Source: Cercophora sp. LCS_1
Lineage: Eukaryota > Ascomycota > Sordariomycetes > Sordariales > Lasiosphaeriaceae
Direction: 5' to 3'
Length of the DNA: 64,000 nucleotides
Assembly: GCA_036250225.1 (NCBI GenBank)
Contig: JAPZLL010000013.1
Coordinates: forward strand, 372,001-436,000
The notes below the pieces were generated by a model, which made no database searches, had not been told where the DNA came from, and saw nothing but the letters and a program-made list of their open reading frames with translations. Shown piece after piece: positions 1-11,409 of the stretch (positions are counted from its first letter, which is position 1; every line of letters begins with the position of its first letter). Both the position numbers and the translations under genes were made by a program.

Positions 1-426
1 GTTCATCCTACGGGATTGTCTCTGGCTGTCGGAACCTCATGGTGCTTTGCCATGATGTTGTGTGCCATGCAGACATCATTTCCCACCCCACGACCGCCTT
101 GTTGTCAGTCGTCGCCCGTGAGAGGACTGATGGGCGGCTTCATGCCAGTAGCAAAGGTGACGTGACTCCAAAGCAAGACAATTGAAGGGCTACAATTGCA
201 CGGACCGAAACATGTAGGTAGTGTCTCTCAGGGAGGAAGCATCTCAACATACCAATTAAAGCAAATCTACCAGTGAGTGCTAACCAACTAGAAATCAACA
301 AGCCGCCCCAGAAACCGAATGCCGCCAAGCAAAACACAATGCCATAGCACACAAACAAACAATGCCATGAACCAAAACAAATGCCATGCAAAACCCAGCA
401 CTAGTATACCCTCCCCTGTATCCCAA
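1..426. other. Gene-free flank
   Basis: This stretch lies downstream of the glutamate-cysteine ligase stop codon. I see no convincing coding region, RNA gene or repeat in it. It probably holds the 3' UTR and terminator region of that gene. Confidence 0.5.
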
Positions 427-2228
427 TCAAGAACACCGTCTCCCCGACCTAAAACCACCCAACAACTTCTCCCACCCCTTAACCTCCAACCCCCTAAACC
501 CCTCCCCCCTCTGCTCCCGCTCGCCAACCTCCACCACCGCGCCCACAAGATCCTTGACAATCCCCTCGCCCACCACACTATCCCCCGCATACTTCTCATG
601 CCCCCTCACAAACTCCCTGATCCATTTCGCCGCGGTCCACAGCTCACCACTAGCCCTCTTCCGTATCAAATCCAGATACGTCGCGAGCTCGCACCTTGTC
701 ACAACATCAACATTGACAGAATCGAGATAACTCTCCACCAACGGGATCAAACCAGGGAATTCGTCTCCTTCGTCAATAATCTCCTCGCCTGAAACCTCCC
801 TTGCGTAGGCCGTGCCGTTGATGATTTCGTTGATGGACATCAATCTGTATTCATCCTCGACTGGGCGGAGTGGGGACGGAGGCCTGCTAATCCCGCCACT
901 ACGTGCGCTGCGAGGCGTGGAAGAGCCCGAGCCGTGGCCGCTTCGGGAGGGACGGGCCGAGAACAAGTTCTTACGAAACCAAAATTTCTTGGTCAGGACT
1001 GCGTCGCGAGCGTGGGCGGTCTCCATGTTTTCGTCGACGCGGACGATGGGGATGTAAAAGTTGAGATCAAAGGACAAAATCGCGCGCGTGATGAGGACCA
1101 TGAAGACGGCAAAGGCGGCGTTTTCAAAATCGGTGATTTGGATCTCCATCGGGCGGAACTCGACGCGCCAGCCGATCGAGTTGTCGGCCGGCGGGGGCTT
1201 GAAGCGCATGTGCTGCCAGTTGGTCGACTGGATGTTTTCAAAATGGTCTGTTTTGGAGAGGTCGAGCTCCTGCAGGTCCTCGTTGAAGATGACGATGGGG
1301 TCGCGGATGAAGAGGTGGGCAAAGTGCGTGGCTAGTCGGTCGTCCATGCCGCCGTCGAGCAGTTGCTGCTTGATGGACTCGTCAACAACAAGATTGGGGT
1401 CAAAGTACTCGGGTCGGAGGCGGGCGTCGGTCGAGATGTAGGTCGAGTTGGAGGCGTAGCGGGACTTGGGGATGCGCCATCGATCATTCTCGAGGGGCTT
1501 TTCGCCGAGTTCTTCGGCGGTGCGATCGTCGACGGCCTTGCTGATCTGGTTCCACCGGACGTCGGTGTCGGCGAGAAAGCCCTTGTAGATGGGCGTGGCA
1601 GCCGTGAGGGCAAGTAGGATGGGGCCTAGAGGGCTAAGCTGGTCGTACATTTGACGACCCTCGGTGATGTTCTTGGCCTGGAAGGTGATCTGAAGACAGC
1701 AGCTACCCATGCCGAAAGCCATGGCATCCATGTGGATAAAGTTGTCTGGAGCAGCGCCGTTACGAACATCATCATCCTCGGGCCACTGGTGGAGTTCATA
1801 GTTGACAGTTGGGTCCTTCCACGGCCAGGGCGTGTTCTCATCGCGAAAGACGGGGACGTTGACCTGCACCTTGCGTCCTCGGCGTGAGCGGATGTTGGCT
1901 GCGAGTGTGGGAAAGCGGATGTGAGGGTTGGCGATCTCGTCGGGAACAAACTGTGACCGAAGCTTGGAGCCCGACACGGGGTAAAAGGGGTCAGTAAACA
2001 CACCGGGGCTTCCAAGCCTGGGAAAGGTTGTCAGGGTGATGGGATGCTCGTTTGGCAGCATGTGGTCCTTGGCAATACACCTCCTGAGCTTCATGTCGGC
2101 CTCGACGCCGAGCAGTTCCTTGAAGTCAATGCCCCATGGCTTGCCAGGGGTGGCCTCCAGCATGAACCTCCCAAACTCCGGGTGGAACACCGGCAGAGGA
2201 TTCTTGAGTCTGTCCAGTCCGCGTCAAT

Positions 2229-2266
<38 letters not shown>

Positions 2267-2844
2267 CGATACGGCCCCCAAAGCGGCATCACTCACCTTG
2301 ACACATCACCATTTGCCAACTCAGGGACACATGGCCCATGTGAGTTCAGGTCCTTATCACCCGCCAAGGCCGCGAGAATATCGGCCTGTCTCAGAGAGAG
2401 GAGAACCTGGGGGTCATCCTTCGTGTAGGTCACGACCAGGTACTCGACCTAGCCACGGGACATGTTAGATGTATCTGCAGTGCGCGGCGTGTGTGTAAGT
2501 GAGTGAGCATAATACCTCGTCACCCCAGAGCATGGCATCCCGTTCCTTGCCCTTGGCCTTGTTCCATATCTCAAGCAGTTGCTGCAATCGATCGATCGAG
2601 TAAGCATCCCATCCGTGTTGCCGAGTGCCGCCCGGAGGATCCGTAAGTTGCTCACCTTGATGCCCCAGGCTCTGACGAGGTGTGCCTGCTTTTTGGCGTC
2701 TGGCCAATCGAGGGCCGTTCCCAGAGCCCTTGAGACGGGTTATCAGCAATTGCACCATCGTCCCGTTGGGCAGGTACCTCTCTCTTCGTGCCGGTACATT
2801 GCATCAGGGGAAGGGAGGGAGGGGTGAACGCACAGCAGACCCAT
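427..2844 (-). CDS. gsh1: Glutamate-cysteine ligase, catalytic subunit
   Basis: Catalyses the ATP-dependent joining of L-glutamate and L-cysteine, the first and rate-limiting step of glutathione synthesis in the cytosol. The spliced product is 694 residues, typical of eukaryotic GCS enzymes. Five coding exons on the minus strand keep phase: 2834-2844, 2656-2728, 2516-2581, 2297-2448 and 427-2209. The first coding exon is only 11 nt; joined to exon 2 it gives the canonical N-terminus MGLLALGTALDWPDAKK. The family blocks QLLEIWNKAKGKERD, EYLVV and FHPEFGRFMLEATPGKPWG follow in order. The large last exon carries the rest of the GCS domain, including MGMGSCCLQ-like residues (seen as FGMGSCCLQITFQ). 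A (CAA)n microsatellite lies inside the last intron. Identification is from recalled family motifs and is firm; the first exon rests on the motif match and phase. Confidence 0.93.
2229..2268. repeat. (CAA)n microsatellite in gsh1 intron
   Basis: About 13 tandem CAA/AAC trinucleotides lie between the donor at 2296 and the acceptor at 2210 of the last gsh1 intron. On the transcribed strand it reads (GTT)n, a pyrimidine/purine-mixed tract close to the 3' splice site. Confidence 0.9.
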
Positions 2845-4899
2845 TGGTTATGTTTGGGTATATACACGAAAGCGTGGTAAAATGTTGGATGCAAGATGAG
2901 GCCTCGTGAGGGTTGCCTCCGGCTCAGGGGGCACGAGATGCGCGGCGGGCCTGCAGTATGTGGCCTCTCCAACAAACAAGCTGGTCAACAAGTCAGCCTC
3001 GTCAGCCAGCGAAATGCACCCTTCAACACAACAACAGCAACGACTACAACGTGCAGATAGGGGGATGCGCGGGAATGCTATGCGCCTGCCCTGCAAGAGC
3101 AGCCACAGAGAGGAAGCGAGAGGGAGAAAGAAAAGGAGGGGAAGACAGATGATGCTATCGCCAGTCCACTCCAGCCCCAGAGACTGAACGGGGAGAAACA
3201 GCTCACTCAGCACATACAAGTACAAACATGTGTAAGCCAAGCAGTGTGAATGGTGTACGGCCCGGAGCGGGTGTGAGAGCTTCCCCCACGTCAACCCGCA
3301 GCCGCGTGCGCCCACACTCACGTTTCTCTCGGGGGTTGCAGCCTTGTCGTGCAGGAGGGCGTCGAATCAGACGATGCGACTGGTAGTTTGGACGCGGTGC
3401 GCCAAAGGCGTCATCGAGGCACGCAATCGTCCTGCGCTGCAAGTGGACGAATGGCTGCTGCAATATGCGTGCGTACCTACTGCTACCCAGCGACGGTGGA
3501 ACTAGTCGGGAACGATAGAAAATGCAAAGTGCCAAGCAAGTTGAACCTTGAGAGTTTGAGAGAAACAAGATGAAGAGAAAGTAAAGTTACCTCGACGACC
3601 TTTTTTTTTCTCCCTCTTTCGCCTCCCGTGATTGATGCAATGCAACGATAGATCTAGCTGCCGAAGAGCGATATAGGTTACCCAAGCCCGGTCTCTGTTC
3701 ACCCCTATCCCTCCGAGTCGCAAAGCCGGCTGGCCGAGTTCTTTGGAAGAAAAAAAATTACAAAATGGGGCGGGGGTCTACTCTACTCCGACAGCGGGCC
3801 TCTGTCACAACATGGAACCGTTGGCTTTTCTTCAGGGCGGCAACAAGCATTCGAGTGTGTGGGGAAAATGGCGTTCTTCAGAAAGACCCATCGCTCCCGC
3901 GTCGAAACGACTCCGTCTTTCGGAAGTACTACAGAGTGATCGATCTAGAAAAAGGAGATGGATGAACCGGCAGATGGGGAAGAGAGAAAAAAAAAGGGAC
4001 CAATTGCGGCAGGTGTGATTCAGATTGCCTCGCTCGCTCTCTCGCTCGTTGCCCCAGAACAAGAAGAGGGTCTGGAATGTCTCCAGCTCGGAGTTCGGTA
4101 AATGTCAAGGGAGGGACACTTCCCGGCGGGTGTGTGGATTTCTAAGCAAAGCGGTCGCAAGGGATATCCCACTTGCCTCTCCACAAAGGGTACGTAACAG
4201 ACGAGACCTGACAGAATCGATATAAAAATAGCCGGGGCGTGGGAATGAACCTCCATCGGTCCGCGCCTCGCCTGCATATATCATACATTTGTTTTCTTGC
4301 CGCCTGGGCCTCGGATGGAGGCCAACGTGGCGTCAGTCGTTTGTTGGTTGGGTGTCTTCTTACATATCCTGGTGATGACAGTTGCATGTGATGTCACTTT
4401 GCAACAACCCCGCCAAACAAAGAGCGCATGGAACCCCTCACCACCAAGACCCCTCCTTCTATCAGCACATGCGCGATCACCATCACGAGTGATTTGAGAA
4501 CTAGCAGTCACCAATTCACGAGCTGCCAAAAAAATTTATATCAACCAAAGCATCTCATACTGGGTATGGCCCTACGTATATCTCCATCTCCTTTCCCCTC
4601 TCATGCAAAAAAAAAATACAAAACCCAAAATCACAAAATTACAAGTGTCATAATGTTCTGGTATCATCAACGCCCTTCCACCTCCGTATGCTTTCATCAT
4701 CAAATCAGCCACCAAATCCATCAAAGTGTACTTCCCCGTCTCTTTAGAATCGAATGAAATGATTTTCGACCCAACTCCTCCCATGCAAAAAGCCAAATGA
4801 CAAACAAAAATGCCTCCCTATATAGTACACACTTGAAGAAAATGAAAAAGAATGTATGCAAGATTGAATCCAAAAGAAAAGTTTCCAAAAGAAGGATAA
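2845..4899. other. Intergenic region upstream of gsh1
   Basis: About 2 kb between the gsh1 start and the stop of the CFEM gene. The half near gsh1 is pyrimidine/purine-biased and is presumably its promoter and 5' UTR. The half near 4900 is A-rich and probably the 3' UTR of the CFEM gene. Short open frames on both strands show no family motif, and I call no gene. Confidence 0.5.
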
Positions 4900-7839
4900 T
4901 TACCCCATGGTCAAAAACAAATCATCCCCATTTCGCTTCGGCGTCATCATCCTAATTCCGGGCGTGATCGGTCCCGGCTCAATCCCATCCCTCTTCCATC
5001 CCTTTGCGCCGCTTCCACCGCCGCCTTTGCCTCCGAGCGCCAACGTCGCTGCCTTATCTGCGCCTCGTCTCTTTGCGAGTAGTGAACCCTGTTGCATTGG
5101 CGGCATCATGGCTTGTTGTGGTTGTTGCCGTGGTTGAGGTTGACTCTGGGGAGAGGGCCTCCATTGCTGTTGCTGTTGCTGGTATTGTTGCTGGTACTGT
5201 TGCTGGTACTGTTGCTGTTGCTGCTGTTGCTGTTGCTGAGGTGACAGAGCGGTAGGTGACAGAGTCTGCTCCCCGCCAAACGTCGGCGCCTGCTGTGGTG
5301 GTCTCTGTTGCTGATTCGAAGGCCCAGGGTATCTTTGTTGAGGAAAAGGCTGTCCCGGTCCCATTGGCATTGACGGACTGGGTTGTCTCTGCTGCTGCTG
5401 CTGCTGCTGCAGTGGCTGGGGTGATGGTCTCCTCTGCTGAGCTGACTGCGGTGAAAGGAACCCCCCTTGTTGTCCCTGCTGCTGCGCAGGCCTCCATTTT
5501 GGCTGCATATCATCGCCTGGCAACTCATACGGGGGTCTAGGCGAGGGGTCTCTCCTCTGCTGCTGTTGCTGTGGCTGCATCTGATACGGCGGCTGTCCCC
5601 AGTATCCCTCGCCCCTGGGCTCAGGCGATCCAGTCATCATATTTCCTGGATTTCTAACCGTGCGCGGATTCGCGGGCAGTCCGGGCGCCATCATCGGTCC
5701 TCGTGGACCAACAGGCGGCATTGCGGGGACGGTACCCTTCACGGGGATGACAAACCCCGGTGCCGAGCCTGGCGCGCCGGCAGGTCGCAGCGTAGGCTGC
5801 TTCCCCGGGACAGGGAAGAGTGCCAGGGTCGGAGGGGGCTGTTGCCGTACTGACTCTGGTGCAGGCTGCTGACGGATCTTGGGATATGTCACGGGGGAAA
5901 CGCCGGGTGAGATGGGCGACTCAACGACAGGCGAGAGGTCGACCTGCATTTCATCCTCAATGATGGCCTCATCCTCAAACGGCGGTGCCGTCTCGCTCTC
6001 GATACTCGTCGAGCTCCCTGTTGATGTCCGTCTCCCGCCGCCGCGTCGTGAGCGGCGTTTTGACTTGCTGTTGGATGATGTCAAATCCCTCTGCTCGCGG
6101 ATCATGGCAAAGTAAGTATCCGGCGGAGGTAGACTCTTGGCGGGGAGTGGGTTTTCAGGGCCAGGCGTGACAGTGGTCGGCATGCCTTCGCGGGAGTAGA
6201 CCGAGGATGACGATGTGTTCGGCCGGGTTTGCTGTTTTTCTTGTTGTTGAGGCTCAGAGAAGAGGATCGGGGAGCCCAGTTTGGTCTGGTTTTGGGTGCG
6301 TGAAGGAACGCGGAGCGGTGCTGGAGCTGCACTGGGCGAGAACCAAGGCTGTGCCTGGGCACGCTCGGCCTTAGTTTGGTCGGCTGGGGAGGGGAGTTCA
6401 GCTTGTTTAGACTCGGGAAGGGGAGGCTGTGGCTTGAATTGCTGGGATAGTCTGGAGGATTGGGATGGTTTGGTGCGCAACACCCAGTTGCCTCCCTTGT
6501 CGGCCGCGAAGTAGGTTGTTGCTGACTGAGGGTCGGTAGGGGGTGGTCGCCAGATAGATGTGCGTCGTGCCGAGTCCTCGCCATCTTCAGCGAATTCGGT
6601 TACAATGCTGTCCCGAGCGTTGGTTTGCGTGAGGGCTGGCGCCTTGGGGGCCTTGGGAATGGCGAGGGCGAGAGTTGGCTTTGCGGCCTTGGGCGGGCTG
6701 TTCTCGATCTTTGGCGTCAAGTTTCGTGGCGGTGGAGTGACGACCATGGCTGGTGGAGGTGTTGTTGGAGCGGTTCGCTGGGCTGCCCGAGCAGCTACCA
6801 CTTCACCGGCTGCTTGCTGTTTGCGATATGGAGAAGGTGATGGAACGCGGGCAAGGCCGACACCCAGCGGTTGCGGTTGCTGAGGCTTCGGAAGGCGTGC
6901 TTCCCATGGGAAGGGCTGAAGTGGCTGGAACGAGCCATCTTGAAGAGGCTTGGAGATCTGGATCGGTGGTGGGGGGCCATCCGCAGTGCTCTTGCGTCCG
7001 CCAAAGCTGATTGAGTCCCTCATCTTGGTAAACCCGCTCTGTCCGTTTTCCATGTCGCCAAACCTCCTCTTCCGCACACACCTTGCCAAGAAGACCAGAA
7101 CAAGACCAAATACCACCACGGCGAGACATCCCAGGACAATACCAACGATTTGTGCGCTACTGAGTTGCTGCTGGGAAGCAGTAGCAGCTTCATCCGGAGC
7201 CGTAGCTCCAGCTGTATCCGTCGGTGCCGTCGGCGCCGGGTCGACAGAACCCGTTGTGGATGCCGAGCCTGTGGGTATCGCCGAAATGGTTGGCACCACG
7301 GTGCTTGTCAGATCCTGGGCTAGGGACCTTGTATTCCTCGTCGATGTCGAAGTCGTAGCTGGAAGTGTCCCCGTGGGCACAACAAGCGTCGCTACGATCG
7401 TCGAGTGTGTTCTCGGCGCGGCGTTCCCAACCCCCACGCACATATTATATCCCGTCGCTGAAGTGCCCACTGAACATCCAGTGTTAGCCTCGCCCCTTTC
7501 GAGTCCAACTCCAACATCCCACTTACCACTTGCATCCGATCCCTTACAAACACCCCTCGACGCCTCGGCAGCAATACACGCTACGGCGCCCTCTCCTATA
7601 GTATGGCCCGTCCGGCCCGTCTGTCGGCACAGGCATTGCAGCGCCGACGTGGTCGCACACTCGTTCAGGTCGAAGTTGGCAAGGATATACGTCTCGAAGC
7701 ACGTCTGGGCGCACGGCGGGACGGCGTTCAGGATATCGGACGAGATTGTTTGCGCATCGGCACACGCCGCCATGAGCGTCGTCGTCCATAGCAGTATTAG
7801 GCACAGGGCTGGCGTATGTGCCACTCTCCAAGATAACAT
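4900..7839 (-). CDS. CFEM-domain single-pass membrane protein with poly-Q tail
   Basis: Predicted plasma-membrane or cell-wall protein of 960 residues. It starts with a signal peptide (hydrophobic core ALCLILLWTTTLM). An extracellular CFEM domain follows at about residues 35-115 with eight cysteines (PPCAQTC, NEC, QCLC, VAC-like AVACI, GVC, NMC). Next come a Thr/Ser-rich stalk and one transmembrane helix at about 212-235 followed by basic residues (CVRKRRF). The cytoplasmic tail is over 700 residues, Pro-rich and then Gln-rich. Exons are 7527-7839 and 4900-7469. The 57-bp intron has GTAAGT, a GCTAACAC branch site and TTCAG, but it contains no stop and is a multiple of three, so it can be missed. 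CFEM proteins of other fungi act in haem/iron capture, host sensing or wall architecture; which applies here cannot be told. No partner gene is adjacent. Confidence 0.85.
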   Translation of the reverse strand: MLSWRVAHTPALCLILLWTTTLMAACADAQTISSDILNAVPPCAQTCFETYILANFDLNECATTSALQCLCRQTGRTGHTIGEGAVACIAAEASRGVCKGSDASGKWDVGVGLERGEANTGCSVGTSATGYNMCVGVGNAAPRTHSTIVATLVVPTGTLPATTSTSTRNTRSLAQDLTSTVVPTISAIPTGSASTTGSVDPAPTAPTDTAGATAPDEAATASQQQLSSAQIVGIVLGCLAVVVFGLVLVFLARCVRKRRFGDMENGQSGFTKMRDSISFGGRKSTADGPPPPIQISKPLQDGSFQPLQPFPWEARLPKPQQPQPLGVGLARVPSPSPYRKQQAAGEVVAARAAQRTAPTTPPPAMVVTPPPRNLTPKIENSPPKAAKPTLALAIPKAPKAPALTQTNARDSIVTEFAEDGEDSARRTSIWRPPPTDPQSATTYFAADKGGNWVLRTKPSQSSRLSQQFKPQPPLPESKQAELPSPADQTKAERAQAQPWFSPSAAPAPLRVPSRTQNQTKLGSPILFSEPQQQEKQQTRPNTSSSSVYSREGMPTTVTPGPENPLPAKSLPPPDTYFAMIREQRDLTSSNSKSKRRSRRGGGRRTSTGSSTSIESETAPPFEDEAIIEDEMQVDLSPVVESPISPGVSPVTYPKIRQQPAPESVRQQPPPTLALFPVPGKQPTLRPAGAPGSAPGFVIPVKGTVPAMPPVGPRGPMMAPGLPANPRTVRNPGNMMTGSPEPRGEGYWGQPPYQMQPQQQQQRRDPSPRPPYELPGDDMQPKWRPAQQQGQQGGFLSPQSAQQRRPSPQPLQQQQQQQRQPSPSMPMGPGQPFPQQRYPGPSNQQQRPPQQAPTFGGEQTLSPTALSPQQQQQQQQQQYQQQYQQQYQQQQQQWRPSPQSQPQPRQQPQQAMMPPMQQGSLLAKRRGADKAATLALGGKGGGGSGAKGWKRDGIEPGPITPGIRMMTPKRNGDDLFLTMG
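5106..5580 (-). repeat. CAG/CAA-rich poly-glutamine coding tract
   Basis: Several runs of CAG/CAA codons in the C-terminal tail of the CFEM protein. The longest at about 5163-5240 encodes ten Gln followed by spaced YQQQ units, with others near 5385-5415 and 5560-5575. The codons are mixed, which slows slippage, but length variation between strains is likely. Confidence 0.85.
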
Positions 7840-9904
7840 CTACGTTGTCCATCTGTCAGTATGATTGCTTTCTGCCCATCCCTAGTATGCCTTACCTCTA
7901 TGAGCTCATCGTAAGCAGCCCTGTGTATCCTGAACCCTCTCTTCCTCCAGTCCGTAGATGTCGGAGGGTGTAAGCAAGCAACCAAGCGAGAGAAGCCGAG
8001 AAGGAAAGAAGATGCCAAGAGGGAAAGGAGATGATTCCGTCAGGGGGTTGAGTAGCCTTGGGCGGCTGGCTAAAACGTGATGGGGTGTTCGTGACGGTAA
8101 CACTTAAACATTAAGGGGACGTGTTAGGAGATGACCGGCATCTCGTGAGCCCGAGACCGTGTGTGGCTTTCTAACTTGATTCCAAGGAAAACAGCAAGGA
8201 GGGGAGGAGGCCGCCCTTCTCTCTGTGTCTAATCTCTTGCCGAGTTTCTAACAAGGGTTGAGGAAGGAAAACGCCGTGGCTATGTTATGGTCGAGACCCG
8301 AATTATCCCTGGAAAATAACAAGACGAGAGAAAGATGATAGTAAATGAGAGTTCGCCTAGACAGCGCGTATGAGAGACGGGATGTTGCTGAAACCAAACA
8401 AACGAGATGAGAGGAACAAACTGCGATGAGGAAGGGGGAGACCGAGCAAAGAAGAGGTGGGAAAAGAGAAGATACCCTCTGCTCGTGAGAGAAACCAACA
8501 CAACCGTTAGGTATCGAGCGCGGCCTCGACGTACTTAGCCGCGGCCCCCCCTCGCCCATTTCTATCCTCCCCTCTGCGCTTAGCATCGCGGCTTTCCTAC
8601 CAGTCCTCATTGGACTCGCCCCCCAGACGCCGCCATCTCCGTTGCGTCATTGCTGCCATTTCCATCCTTTCCTACCCGTCCAATGTGGCTGTTCGGCTTC
8701 GGAGCCAGGCATGGCACACCACCCAATCCGCGAGCGTTGCGCCGTAAAACTGGTACCTGCATCCGAAAAGAGATCTGTGATTTGTCCAAGCACAGCAACT
8801 GGGCGCATCCGCTCGACTCGGCGCCTAAAATTGGCGACCCCCCCAGCGCCAAATCGGTTCTCTGCAGCAGCCCTGTGGGGCGACTTGGCTCGGCTTGTCA
8901 CCAAATCGGTACCAGCATCACGTGGGGAACTCCCCTGTACCCCTGTCCCTCTTCCAAATCTACAACTGCTGCCCCCAAAACAAGACATCTCGTTACAACG
9001 TCGACGCCTCACTGTCCTGTAACATCATCAGCCATCCGCTCTCCTGCAAAAAAAAAAAAAAAACCACTGCATCAAAACGGAAACGCTCTTCCGAACGTAA
9101 CAAGTCCCAAAGTGAACTCTTGTTTGCAACATCATTGTAACAGTCTACATTGACCGCTTTGGTGGTGACTCAACCCGACCCGACCCACCAGGTAGGTCGG
9201 CGGCTGCATTTCGCATGGAAGCGCCTGGCCTCACCCAACAAAAATCTCGCCTCCCTCTCAAACGAGATGCACCCCAGGTGTTGTGATACAACACACACAC
9301 ACACACACACAAGACAGAAGGAAGACTCCTGACGCCGCGCCGCACCGGGCCGGCCAACGCGATGAGGGGCGTAGAAAACGGCTACAGGTCAAAAGGTTGT
9401 TGCCTCCTCAGGCTTCTGCCAACATGGCGACATCACTACGATAAATTGGGGGCCGTGTAGAACTTGTAGATCGAACGGCTCACCGTCTGCTGCTGTCACG
9501 AGAAAACATAGGGCTGTTGGGTTGATCGTGGACCCTGGGGGGGAATCCTATACAGGCCTGACCACATTCGTTGGCTGCCGTCATTGGATCCGTCTTAGCC
9601 TTGCAACATTCAACATCCATTCAGGCGGCGCCAATCAGCACGACATCACTGGGCCCGGAAATCACCGACTTGTCAGGGGCAAACATGCATTGGTATCAAC
9701 CTCGATGACCCATTCATCAGTTCCAGACGCCGTGCTGGCAGAGAGCAAAACATTCCCAGCCCTGTTCCCCTGTCACAGTATGTTCATCAAAGACACCACG
9801 TTGCCTTCCGGTATTCCTTTCCACATCATAGCCTGGTCTAGTTCCTTTCGCTCCTCTCTACTTCACAGCCTGATCCTTTTCCTTTCCGCTTTTTCACAGC
9901 GCGC
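7840..9904. other. Intergenic region
   Basis: About 2 kb between the CFEM gene start and the DBP5 stop. It contains an (AC)n microsatellite near 9291-9310 and a 14-A run near 9049. Short open frames on both strands lack recognisable domains and overlap each other, so I call no gene. Confidence 0.5.
9288..9311. repeat. (AC)n microsatellite
   Basis: At least ten AC dinucleotides in a row in intergenic DNA between the CFEM gene and DBP5. Confidence 0.9.
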
Positions 9905-11409
9905 TCAACCGCTGGTGACGTTGGGGGCATAATCCGCCCTGGCCCGGTTCGACTTGATGACGTCCTGTACCTTCTTTTCGGTCATATCCCAATCATCCGG
10001 GCTCAGCTGAATCAGATCAATGCCGTAGAATTGGGCAATCCTGGAGAGCGCGTCGTAGCTCTTGCGATCATAGACGAAGCTAATACTGACACCGACGCGT
10101 CCAAATCTGCCAGTGCGGCCGATACGGTGGAGGTATGTCTCGAAATCCGGCTCGCGATCACCCGCTCCCTTCATGGGGATGTCGTAATTGATGACCATCG
10201 ACACGCTCGAGACGTCGATACCACGGGCCAGCACGTTGGTTGTGATGAGCACCTTTGAGCGACCAGATCGGAAGTCGTCCAGCAGGGCATCTCTGTTTGC
10301 GCCCTCGTAGGCACCGTGCAGTGCCGAAACCTTGTGGCCATCGGCCTCCATGCGACGTTGAATCTCGCTGGCGCTCTCGCGGGTCTAAGTTGCGTTAGTG
10401 CTGGTCTGGTGCAGGAAACTGAGCAGCAACATACCTTGACGAAAATGACAGAGGAGCCAATAGTCATGAGACCATAGAGCTTGCACAGAATGTCATACTT
10501 CTCCTTCTCATTAGGGCAATCCATATACATCTGCGAGATGCCCTTGACTGTGAGCTCGGCCTGCTTGAGCTTCATCTGATTGGCATTGGGCGCAAACTTC
10601 TCGGCGTATTCCATGACCTTGTCCGGGAATGTAGCCGAAAAGAGCAGGACCTGAACGTCACGCGGGAGCATGCTTGAGAGATGTTAGTTGTATACCTAGG
10701 CAGAAGGGTATGTTGGTACTCACGTCTTGACGCGCATGCACTGCTCGCCCATGCCTTGCTGATCCAACATGTTGTCGGCCTCGTCAATAACGAAGATCTT
10801 CAACTGGGACACGTTGAACTGACGGCGGCGAACGCTATCCATGACAGTGCCGGGAGTGCCAACGACAACGCTTGCCTGAACGCCCGTCTCACGCGAAATG
10901 TTGCCCGGAATCGCTGCCTCTACGATGAGGTTCTCGCAAAACTGGCCGATCGTCTGGACGACCATCTGGATTTGGCGCGCAAGCTCTCTGCTGGGCGCGA
11001 GAATCAGGGCCTGCGGGGTTGTCGGCTTCGTAAGGTCGACGCGAGAGAGAACGGTGAGCACGAAAGCAGCTGTCTTTCCGGTACCAGACTGCGACTGCGC
11101 AATCATATTGCGAGGCGGGTTGCTGAGAAGCAGAGGCAACGCCTTCTCCTGGATCTTGGAGGGCTTCTTGAAGTTCATGGCGAGGAGGCCGTCGTTGATC
11201 GCCTTCGGGAGGCCGAGCTCTTCGAACGAGGAGACTGAGTAGAACGGCGTCTCTTGGTCGTTCTGAAGGTCGCTGAGCTTCACCTCGACATCGAACTCAT
11301 TGTCGACCAGGTTGCTAGGCTGGCCATCATCGGTCGGCTTCGCGTCGGTCGGCTTCGTGTCGGAGGGAGCGTCCTCCGGCTTCGTGATGCGACTCGCGAG
11401 GTCGGACAT
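9905..11409 (-). CDS. dbp5: ATP-dependent RNA helicase DBP5
   Basis: DEAD-box ATPase that removes export factors from mRNPs on the cytoplasmic face of the nuclear pore (Gle1/InsP6-activated in yeast) and also acts in translation termination. Exons are 10724-11409, 10435-10672 and 9905-10384, giving 467 residues, the normal family length. Motifs are in order: Q-motif region KPSKIQEKALPLLL, Walker A AQSQSGTGKT, Ia APSRELARQ, DEAD (VIDEADNML), SAT (LLFSATFPDK), and the C-terminal helicase core with VLARGIDV and HRIGRTGRFG. The start MSDLASRITKPEDAP matches the N-terminus of fungal orthologues. The frame stays open upstream to about 11535, with another ATG at 11478 (MSFTPTNYY), so a longer N-terminus cannot be excluded. 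Confidence 0.94.
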
